IMG/VR virus record: IMGVR_UViG_3300017757_000025
Coordinates: 1-43,938 of that record
Strand: one strand, 5' to 3'
From: a virus
DNA length: 43,938 bases
Shown here: positions 18,089-27,100 of the stretch, piece after piece
Numbering within the stretch: the stretch's first letter is position 1
How the letters are laid out: every line of letters starts with the position of its first letter
The notes under the pieces: model-generated
Told to the model about the DNA's origin: nothing
Seen by the model: only the letters and a program-made list of their open reading frames with translations
The model's database searches: none
Translations under genes and position numbers: made by a program

Positions 18089-20209
18089 ATGGCAACGACG
18101 CCCTTAATTAGAACACCCCAAGCAGACGGTGGAACATTTTACACGTTCTCGTCATCAGCTAAAGACTTATCTAGGACCATCAATAATGATGATCTAAAGT
18201 TGGTCTTTTCTAAGTTTGTGCTTCTTAATCTACCAGATTTTGATAGATTAGATCCAAACACATTTAGTAATTATCAAAACTATATGCAGTTTGATACAAT
18301 TGATGGTGCTATTTGGTCAGGTGGTTTAAAAGGTGATCCTAATGTTAATTTTACAGAGAGTCTTCAAAATTATGCGCTAAATTTAGAAGAATTAATTATA
18401 AGTGATGCCAGTTATGATAACACTACAAATCTAACTGTAACTGAGAGAGTATTCTTTAAATGGTTAAAGGAAACTGGTGCAATGAGATTCAGAGAAGCTA
18501 CTTCAGCAGAAAAAATCTCAAGCCTTACTGATAAAAGATTTTGTGAAGAAGATGAAATAACAAGTGATCCTCGACAATACAGAAGAGTAGTAAAGTATAT
18601 AGGTGAAATTGACATTGTAAATAATGTAGATAAGGCCGGTGAATCATATACAGAATTATATATTAATGTACCAACGGAAGTGGGTAGAACGCCTACTATC
18701 CTCTTTGATTCAATTTCAGATGTCAACTATAGCCCTTCACTAAAGATTCAAGGAACTAGTGAATATATTATGGGAAGAAATTCTGCAACCGTTCACCCAC
18801 AAGGATTAGATATTTTAGCTTGGTATGATTATGATCAACAATTACAAGGTATAGGTCCTGCTGGTTATACAGATCCAGATGCTGATTGGATGGGGTTAGG
18901 ACCAGGTACAACTGTATCCGTTGCCGATGCTTATTTTACAGAACCTACAACCTTTGAAAGTGTTCTTAATGCTAACATACAAAAATATCCAGCAGATTAT
19001 AATAACCCACCAGGATTTTCAGGATCTGCATATGTAAGAAGTGAATTAGATGGAATTAGTATTGATTTTAATCCTAATGATTATCAACAAATTGCAACAG
19101 ACCAAAATATATCAACTATTCCACAATTTAATGGAACTGATTTAGCTGAGTCTTTTGAATTTAATGCTGTGTTAGTTTATTATGATATGGTAGACTTAAG
19201 CGATTCTTCTAAGACTAAAACTAATTTATATGGAATTTTATTATTAGATAATATTACTCCAACTACAGATGGTGGATATATTCAAAGATATCCTAAATAT
19301 AAACCTAATCCTACTACTGGCCAAAATGGTAATAGTTATGGATTTAAAATTAATTTAAGGTTTGATGCTTCTCCTGGAACTGCAGGTATTGATACAATTG
19401 TAAATGATTATAATACCTTTTCAATGGGATTATTTTCAGATGCATCTGCACAATTACAAGCATCATCACAAATATTCCAAAGACAGCAATTAGAGATTGC
19501 TGATATGGAAAAAAGATTAACGGCTGTACAAAATACATTAAACTCTGTATCTACTTCAGCATTTTTACAAGCACAAATTGATAATATGCAAACTCAGATT
19601 GATAATGCTTCGTTAGCTTTTGCGAGCAGTACTACATTATTAGATTTGATTGCAAAGAATGCAGATGAAATACAAGCATTGGCTAATGGAGATGTTTCAA
19701 AGACATTACAATATAATACTGATGTAGTTAGACAAGGTACTGGTATAACTATAAATACTAATACACCTAATCAAATACAAGTTTCAAATAATGTACAGGC
19801 ATACAATTTAATGGTTCCTGTTGATAGCGGAGATGTTCAAATAACAAAAGCAGCTCCTCTTAATTTAAATGTAGTAGCCCCTCAAGTATTTGCAGATTTA
19901 TTAACATACACTAATATGTTAAGATTAGATACAATTAATACTGCTGGTGGTGATATAAACATTTATATAGATGATACAGATATACAATGGAGAACTGGTC
20001 AGACTGCAAGAATAACATTTAATAATGTTCCTTTAGTAGGATCAAGAAATATTAACATATATACTGATGCACCTAGTAGACTGAACAATGGAACATTTGG
20101 TAAATTAGCAGCAACTATACCTAATGCAGATATTAGTACATTACCGATTATTGATTTAATCTGTACTGAACAAGGTGTGTTAAACTTTGTATTTGATATA
20201 GTTAAATAA
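18089..20209 (+). CDS. tail appendage/fibre protein with a central coiled coil
   Basis: 706 aa, unidentified by name. An N-terminal beta-rich globular part of about 440 residues (with FKWLKETGAMRFREATSAEK near residues 125-145) is followed by a coiled-coil stretch at about residues 450-535 (LQASSQIFQRQQLEIADMEK; AFLQAQIDNMQTQIDNA; LLDLIAKNADEIQALANG), then a C-terminal beta domain with NVVAPQVFADLLTYTNMLRL and NIYIDDTDIQWRTGQTARIT. The layout (head, trimeric coil, beta tip) suits a baseplate spike or short fibre such as gp10-gp12, but no sequence signature ties it to one of these. Confidence 0.5.
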   Translation: MATTPLIRTPQADGGTFYTFSSSAKDLSRTINNDDLKLVFSKFVLLNLPDFDRLDPNTFSNYQNYMQFDTIDGAIWSGGLKGDPNVNFTESLQNYALNLEELIISDASYDNTTNLTVTERVFFKWLKETGAMRFREATSAEKISSLTDKRFCEEDEITSDPRQYRRVVKYIGEIDIVNNVDKAGESYTELYINVPTEVGRTPTILFDSISDVNYSPSLKIQGTSEYIMGRNSATVHPQGLDILAWYDYDQQLQGIGPAGYTDPDADWMGLGPGTTVSVADAYFTEPTTFESVLNANIQKYPADYNNPPGFSGSAYVRSELDGISIDFNPNDYQQIATDQNISTIPQFNGTDLAESFEFNAVLVYYDMVDLSDSSKTKTNLYGILLLDNITPTTDGGYIQRYPKYKPNPTTGQNGNSYGFKINLRFDASPGTAGIDTIVNDYNTFSMGLFSDASAQLQASSQIFQRQQLEIADMEKRLTAVQNTLNSVSTSAFLQAQIDNMQTQIDNASLAFASSTTLLDLIAKNADEIQALANGDVSKTLQYNTDVVRQGTGITINTNTPNQIQVSNNVQAYNLMVPVDSGDVQITKAAPLNLNVVAPQVFADLLTYTNMLRLDTINTAGGDINIYIDDTDIQWRTGQTARITFNNVPLVGSRNINIYTDAPSRLNNGTFGKLAATIPNADISTLPIIDLICTEQGVLNFVFDIVK

Positions 20210-20212
20210 ATA
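20203..20212 (+). promoter_or_regulatory. candidate late promoter box (TAAATAAATA)
   Basis: Overlaps the stop codon of the preceding appendage gene and ends 18 bases before the ATG at 20231, the same spacing as the copy at 4501-4510. Confidence 0.3.
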
Positions 20213-20230
20213 ATAAAAGTAAACTAGAGA

Positions 20231-23200
20231 ATGGCTGAGAATAATTCAATACAAACAATGTTACCGGAGTTGTTAAGACTTTTTAACAATTCATTGGAGA
20301 GCTTTGAGAAAGTTAACCAAGCGATTACATCAAGCCGAGAGTCCGTTACTGTAAATATACAGAATCAAAATGGAACAAATTCTCGTGTAACTATTCCTAG
20401 TTTTGGTTTTCTTAAAAATTCAGTTGACAGGTTACAGAGTAATATCAATACTATTACTAATTTTAATGGTTCTGATAGTTCTATAAGATTACCTGATGGT
20501 ACATTTAGAAAATTGGTTTTAGCTAAGCTTCCTACTGAGGCCGCTGATTTAACTGCTATGACATCTGTTAATGAATTTAATGTAAAGCCTAATTGGTTTT
20601 TTGAAGAACTAATTAATCCATTATTATTTGTTTCATTTGATATAACAGGCCAAGCACCTATTGATACTGAAAGATGTATTGTTAAAAGATTTATATTAGA
20701 TACTAATACACAAAGTAAAACCAATTTCTTTGACTCTAGTTATAACGGGGCAGCTGATATTAATTATGATACTTTCTTACAGCAGATTGTAGAGAAAAAT
20801 ATATCTTATGTATTAGATGAAGCTGTAGTTGATTTACCACCAAGAGAATTGAGATATTCTGGAATGTTTAGTGTTACTAGAATTTCTGAAGAAAGCGTAA
20901 CTGAAACTGTAAATGGTGTAAATCAAACAACTACACAAAAGGTGTACAAATTAAATAAAATATTTTATACAGATTCTGAAGCGGATTTTGATGATACTGT
21001 TCAACTTAAAGTTGGTGATAGCTTAGAAGTAGTCTCATCTCCGATTGATACTAGATATACTGTATCTAGGATTGATAGTAGCACAAATTCTATTATTGTA
21101 AAATTACAAGAAGGTTCTAAAACTATAAGTATTGGTGCTGATGTTTTAAAAATAGGATCTTCTTTAAATGATGAATTAAATGTAGATGTTACTGTAGGTT
21201 TTGGAGAAAGGTGTGTAACTTTTATTAAGCCTATTGATCCAAATTCTAAAATACCAGCAGTTAACTGGTCTCCAGGTAGTGGTTTTTATACTAATGATTT
21301 AAATACTATTGATGCAGCTGGTAATCAACAAACATTGGCTGATTATTATCAACAGAGTGCTATTGATTTTGGAAGATATTTACTTTCATTTGCTCAAGAT
21401 AAAATACCAACAAGCAGAGAAGGTTTAATTCCTAATGCACCAACGCTTTCTGCTGATAACTTTTCTGTTTCTTTAATTAATGGGCAAGTTAGTAATTCTG
21501 ATGCTATTGTACAACTTAAAGATTTAAATAACCAGAAGAATACTAACCAGGCGCAATTAACTGAATTAGATACTGCTATATCTCAAAGTAGAACTAAAAT
21601 ACAAACTACTAATTACAGCACAGAGGTTGAAAGAGATGCAGATAAGAATGCGTTACAAGGACTTATAACTGAGAGAGCATCAACTTCTAAGTTGTATGCA
21701 TCTGTAGTAACAGAAATAGATGCATCGGCTCAAGATAATTCAATTAATAGTATAACACCTAAATATAGAGTAAGAGGATTCTGGGCTATGCCGCAAGAAA
21801 AGTCTGCTCCATCTACAGGTGTACAGGATATTGTTAAATTTAAATATCGTTATAGATATCTTTCTGCTGATGGTGCAGCTAACCCCGTAGATCAATTTAC
21901 TTTTGTAGATGGTAATGGAACAAGCCAAGGTGCTTTTTCAAACTATGCTCAAGTAGATAGTGTATTAAGACCTAGGGTTAGAAATCCACTTACAGGCTTA
22001 TATGAATGGGCTCCTATTGATGATGATAATGCCGATTCTATAAATATTAATCAATTAGATATTCCTATTAGAAAGGGGGAGCAAGTTGAAATACAAGTAA
22101 AGTCTATATCAGAAGCAGGCTGGCCATCTAATCCATTAGAGAGTGAGTGGAGTGATGCTATAAGAGTTGAATTTCCAGCAGATCTTAGTTCTGATAATGC
22201 AGTTGAATCAATATTAGCACAGAACCAAGAAGACTTGGCTAAAGTAACTTTACAAGAAGAATTAGAAGGTATTGGATTATATACTCATTTAAGTAGTTCT
22301 TTTACTGCTAATGAAACTTATTTTGCTCATTCAACACCAGTAATTGCATCTGGGTTTTTATCCGAAAACCAAACACCAATTGATTTATTTACTAAATTAA
22401 CCGAAATGCAAAATCAGCTAGATTTATTTGCTGAGATATTAAGTAATGCACAAGGTGAAATGGTAACTACATTAATTGATGACCAAGGTAATACCACGAG
22501 GTTGGCTAGAAATTCTACAACAAAGATATTTGCTGGATTCTATTCTCAAGAAGTTGATGGTTTGGATGATCCAAGAGGAGCAGTAATTACTAAAACTTAT
22601 TTTATAAACATAGGAAATAAATCTCAAACTACATTACAATTAGTTGCAAGAATTACTGGTAATAGAAAAAGAATGGTTAGGCAATCAGAAAATCCTGCTG
22701 ATGTTGCTGTTCCAGGTACTCCTAATTTAAATAATGGTACTACTATTCTTCCAGCTACTTATTCATGGTTAGATAACAGTGCTGCTAACCAAAGTAATAG
22801 TAGAGCAACATTTAGAGGGGACGATGTTGATTATAATACTATAAGAAAATATGACTTAACACCTTTACTTTTAACTAACCCTACAGTTACAAGTACTACT
22901 AGATATGGACAGACTGTTTCTTTAGCACCATATCAATCAACACAAAATAAAAATCAATTTATTTATAGTAGATTTTCTGATGTTAGCTCTGATAATAATT
23001 TTTATAGTTATGTTAATCCAGCTGGAGATTATACATTTAATTTAGATACCTTAGAAAATTTTTATACAAGAACTACCGATTCTGGTGTTGCAACTCCAAC
23101 TACTCAATTTATTTGGAGTGGTGGATTTACAGCAGGTGGCGCACCTACTACAGCAGCAGGCTTCTTTGGTGGTAGTGATGATTTGATTGAAGTTTCTATT

Positions 23201-24112
23201 GCACACCCATATTTAAAAAATTATGCTGCTTATAAATCTGTATATGAATCTTTAACTGGAGATACTACAACATTACCAGCCCCAGGCACTGGTGCGGTTG
23301 ATTGTACAACGGCTATTGGTGCAGGTACAGGAAATGGTACAGCTGCTGTCTTATTTAGGAATTCTAAATTTTCACCTTTAAAGGTTGATGATACTTATGG
23401 TGAAAGCCAAGGAATATATTTAAATGAAAACATTACTGATTTATTTGCATTAACACCCGCAGGAGGTGGAACATTAAATCCTACTTTTGATAGTGGTCAA
23501 ACATTACAAGCTAGTCCATCTTTAAGTGGAGCTAACTTAGCTGTTCTTTGGGATACTACACAAGCAGGTTATGTTAATTATAGCCGAAATGCTAAAACGT
23601 CTTTTGATAGTTTTGACCAATATCTATTAGGTGAACAGTCTTGTGGTTCATATTTATTTGTTTCTGCTGATGATCATGAAAATATTCAAGTAGAAGGTGA
23701 TTCAACGCAATCATATGAATTTGTTCAATTTGGTCAACAAAATTCATTAAACATTCCATTAGTATTTCAATATAGAATGACTGATTATTTTGGTTTAACT
23801 ACAGGTAGTGGTTTAGGTAATGTTGCTGGTGATGATTCAGGATCAACGGTTAATCTAACTTATTCCAAAAAAATAGGATTTGATATTTATCCTAATAATT
23901 CTGATGTCGTACAATTTGATATTGAAGTATTTGCTAAATATCGTTCTGATAGGTTAAGTATTGATAATTTCCCTAAAGCAACAGTAACTAAAGGATTAAA
24001 TGATTTGGAAAAAGTAGTGGCTGGATTAAGACCTTCATTGAATCAAGTAGCGGTAGATAGATTTACTCAACTTACCAATGTTGACGGTGGACAAGGACCA
24101 CTAACTCTGTAA
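20231..24112 (+). CDS. large tail/baseplate structural protein with coiled coil and FN3-like domain
   Basis: 1293 aa. N-terminal helical segment (MLPELLRLFNNSLESFEKVN) followed by a beta region; a coiled coil at about residues 427-497 (LNNQKNTNQAQLTELDTAIS ... RDADKNALQGLITERASTSK); then at about 505-650 a fibronectin-III-like domain (KFKYRYRYLSADG ... RKGEQVEIQVKSISEAGWPS ... EWSDAIRVEFP). The remaining half is Asn/Thr/Ser-rich beta structure, probably repeated tip domains. FN3 and coil elements are common in peripheral tail proteins that reach host surface. I cannot assign a T4 counterpart. Confidence 0.55.
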   Translation: MAENNSIQTMLPELLRLFNNSLESFEKVNQAITSSRESVTVNIQNQNGTNSRVTIPSFGFLKNSVDRLQSNINTITNFNGSDSSIRLPDGTFRKLVLAKLPTEAADLTAMTSVNEFNVKPNWFFEELINPLLFVSFDITGQAPIDTERCIVKRFILDTNTQSKTNFFDSSYNGAADINYDTFLQQIVEKNISYVLDEAVVDLPPRELRYSGMFSVTRISEESVTETVNGVNQTTTQKVYKLNKIFYTDSEADFDDTVQLKVGDSLEVVSSPIDTRYTVSRIDSSTNSIIVKLQEGSKTISIGADVLKIGSSLNDELNVDVTVGFGERCVTFIKPIDPNSKIPAVNWSPGSGFYTNDLNTIDAAGNQQTLADYYQQSAIDFGRYLLSFAQDKIPTSREGLIPNAPTLSADNFSVSLINGQVSNSDAIVQLKDLNNQKNTNQAQLTELDTAISQSRTKIQTTNYSTEVERDADKNALQGLITERASTSKLYASVVTEIDASAQDNSINSITPKYRVRGFWAMPQEKSAPSTGVQDIVKFKYRYRYLSADGAANPVDQFTFVDGNGTSQGAFSNYAQVDSVLRPRVRNPLTGLYEWAPIDDDNADSININQLDIPIRKGEQVEIQVKSISEAGWPSNPLESEWSDAIRVEFPADLSSDNAVESILAQNQEDLAKVTLQEELEGIGLYTHLSSSFTANETYFAHSTPVIASGFLSENQTPIDLFTKLTEMQNQLDLFAEILSNAQGEMVTTLIDDQGNTTRLARNSTTKIFAGFYSQEVDGLDDPRGAVITKTYFINIGNKSQTTLQLVARITGNRKRMVRQSENPADVAVPGTPNLNNGTTILPATYSWLDNSAANQSNSRATFRGDDVDYNTIRKYDLTPLLLTNPTVTSTTRYGQTVSLAPYQSTQNKNQFIYSRFSDVSSDNNFYSYVNPAGDYTFNLDTLENFYTRTTDSGVATPTTQFIWSGGFTAGGAPTTAAGFFGGSDDLIEVSIAHPYLKNYAAYKSVYESLTGDTTTLPAPGTGAVDCTTAIGAGTGNGTAAVLFRNSKFSPLKVDDTYGESQGIYLNENITDLFALTPAGGGTLNPTFDSGQTLQASPSLSGANLAVLWDTTQAGYVNYSRNAKTSFDSFDQYLLGEQSCGSYLFVSADDHENIQVEGDSTQSYEFVQFGQQNSLNIPLVFQYRMTDYFGLTTGSGLGNVAGDDSGSTVNLTYSKKIGFDIYPNNSDVVQFDIEVFAKYRSDRLSIDNFPKATVTKGLNDLEKVVAGLRPSLNQVAVDRFTQLTNVDGGQGPLTL

Positions 24113-24129
24113 GTCCAATTTATTTTAAC

Positions 24130-24168
24130 TTTATCTTTAGTGAATAAATAAAAAAAGTGAAAGATAAA
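24130..24168 (+). promoter_or_regulatory. start-occluding hairpin with a TAAATA-type box in its loop
   Basis: Perfect 9-bp inverted repeat TTTATCTTT (24130-24138) and AAAGATAAA (24160-24168) enclosing a 21-base A-rich loop that contains GAATAAATA (24142-24150). The 3' arm reaches the A of the ATG at 24168. All pairs are A-U except one, so stability is modest. It mirrors the hairpin before the amidoligase gene. Confidence 0.4.
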
Positions 24169-27100
24169 TGGCTGAAAACCTATTTGACAAAGCATCATAT
24201 AGTTTAATTCGAACTAATCCTAAATTAACAGGTAATGTAAAGGTTGTATCTGATGGTACAGATATTTACTTAGAATCGTTTAGTGCCAATACTCGTTTAT
24301 CTTCTCAGAGATATAAAGCATTTAAAGTTGATGGTACAAATACTTATGATGAGGATGTTTTTAGATTTTTTAATTCAGGTAAATTTCCTAAGGAAGCAGC
24401 ATATGAAGTATTCCAAGAATTTGAAAATACTTCAGTTTTAAGTTCTTATGGAAATCAATATGAAATGTTTTATAGTGCAGGTACTAGATCTGTAGCATCT
24501 GAAAGCTATAGCCAAAGCTTAGGTACATTGGCACCGCTATGGTTAAATGAACAAATACCTAATTATTTTGTAATTTTTAGATTAGATAATCCTGCAGCGG
24601 TTAATAATGTTAATGCAGCGACAGAAAATGCTGGTGCAACTAATGCACAAACTTCAGTAAATTTTTCTAAACAAGTTTTAGAAAATTGTACGGCAATTAA
24701 AACTTTTGATTTATCTGAAGGTACCAAACTAGGATCTTATATTAGGAATTATAGAAATCAAGAAGAATTTCCCGAAGTACCTCTAAATATTAGTTGGAGA
24801 AAAGATGAACCTATTTTATGGAATGGTATATCTTATAATAGTGGAGGTTTTACAAGTAGCGGTAGTTATTCTTATAATGACTTAGTAGGTAAAGATGCTA
24901 CAATAATGGAAAATGAATATTTCTTTACACAAGGGTTTCAAAATAATGGTATTCTCTTAGCTAATCTTTTAAATTTAGAATTTTTATTTGATGATCCAAA
25001 AGCACCAGATTATTCTCTTAATCGTTACTTTGGTATGTATGTAAATGAAGTTGAAGAAGGTTCATTTGATTTATCAGGTATAGGATTTTTTAAAAATACA
25101 GAAAAAACACAATTACCAAAAATAAAAACTATTACCGAAGTATCACAGTTTTTAAATACCCCATTTGAAATAACTAATGAAGAAGGTATTTTACTTTTCT
25201 TAGATCCTGCTAAAACTACAACCATAACAGGTTTACCTACACCTAATAGAGTAAATGAAGTTGAATCAATTTTTTATGTTAAGGATAAAGAAGATGATTT
25301 TCATACTATTAAAAAAGGATCAAAATGGGGAACAGATCAATTAAGATTATTTGATAAAAAAATTGATATTTCTTTACTAACTGGATATAAGGAACCAGAC
25401 ACTTATGCCAATGCTAATATAATAAGTAGACAAGGTTTGGCACAAATGTCAATGAAAGTTATTGGAAATCCTACAGAAACTCCAGCAGCACCTGGTGCTG
25501 CATTGGCAGGAGTAGGCCCTTGGCCAATATCAGCAGGACAACAGTCTGTTAGTGCAGGTAATACTGTTCAATTATATTCCCCATCAGGAAATGTTTTAAT
25601 TGGTGCAAGAGTAACTTCTCTTTCATCTTCTAATATTATACCTGTTGATACTTTTATAGAAAGTGTTTCTTATGATTATTCTGGCTTAACTGCCTCCCCA
25701 AGCTATCCTGTTATTTTAAACATCACATTAAATAATGATGTTACTTTAGATAACAACAGTAATATTCAATTTACTTCACCTACTCCAGTAGTAGAACATA
25801 TACCTAATGGATCAACAATATATTTTTATGACGGTGTATATTTGACTGGTTTTATTACAGCAAATACTGCTTTGGCTCCTACACCTGGAAAATCTACTCA
25901 AAACTTTTTTAATCCTACTGGTACTGTTCAGGAAGTTGCACAAGCAATAACAACTGCAATAAATAAAGGTATTAATGAAAATGATAGATTTTTTGAAGCT
26001 TCATATAATGATGATACTGTTTATGTCATATGTAGAAATGGTGGGTCTAGGTTTAATCAATTAAGTTTTAAATTAGATGTTGCATATCCTACACAATTTG
26101 ATTCTTTACAGTCACACCCTTTAGCCACACTAACCTCACCTAAACAAAACTTTATTGGTGGCAATGATACAAAGAATGCCTTATTAAAAGTTAAAAATGG
26201 AGGCCAAAAAAGATTCGTAAAAGGTAACTTTGTACAGACAACTGGAGGTTATGCTGAAATAGGAGACTGGGTTCCTTATACTGATGAGCCTATATATGAT
26301 AACTTTAATAATCAAATAGGTTATGAAAATATTGATACTTATGTTATAATTACATGTAATGATAATCAAATAGAAGTAAGTCGCTCTAACCAAGTTGCAC
26401 TCTATTCTGACTATAAACCATCTTTTGGTAGATTTTCATTTTTTGATGTTAGAGATTTTGATGTAGATTTTTATAGTACTCTTTACAGCGAAGAAGGTGA
26501 ATTGGTTTTTGAAAAAGCTCAATATAATCAGTCAGTACCAGGTCTTAACGGGCCAGATTATATAGGAATAAGTTCTACTCCAGAAATTAGAAAATTTTAT
26601 GATACTGGTGGATTTTTTAATTTAGTGGGACTATTAAAACCATCTTCTCCTGAGGATGTAGTACAAGATTATATAGCATCTGAATATATTAGATTAGAAG
26701 AAAACTTTTTAACTTCACAGGCTGCTATATCAAGAGTCATACCTTATATAAATAAATGGTCTTGGGTTAATGATGGTAAAGATGTTAGGAATCATCCTTA
26801 TAGATTAGATTTAAGTGAAGCCTTTGGATTAAATAATTTTGCGCCATCTAAATGGGATAGAGGCCAAGTAGCTAGTGGATATACTCATGAATGGTATTAC
26901 TTATCGGAATTTCCAACTTACTTTACACAAGATGCAATAAAGAGCTCATGGAGTTATATTGATAAAGCACCTACTGATGATATACCAGCTGATCCTATAG
27001 CTGGGACACCATTAATTCCAGGTACATTCCAAAGAGTAGATAAAAATTATTTTAATGATTATTTTATTGTTGAAAGATTTACTACAGGAGGTATTGCTGA

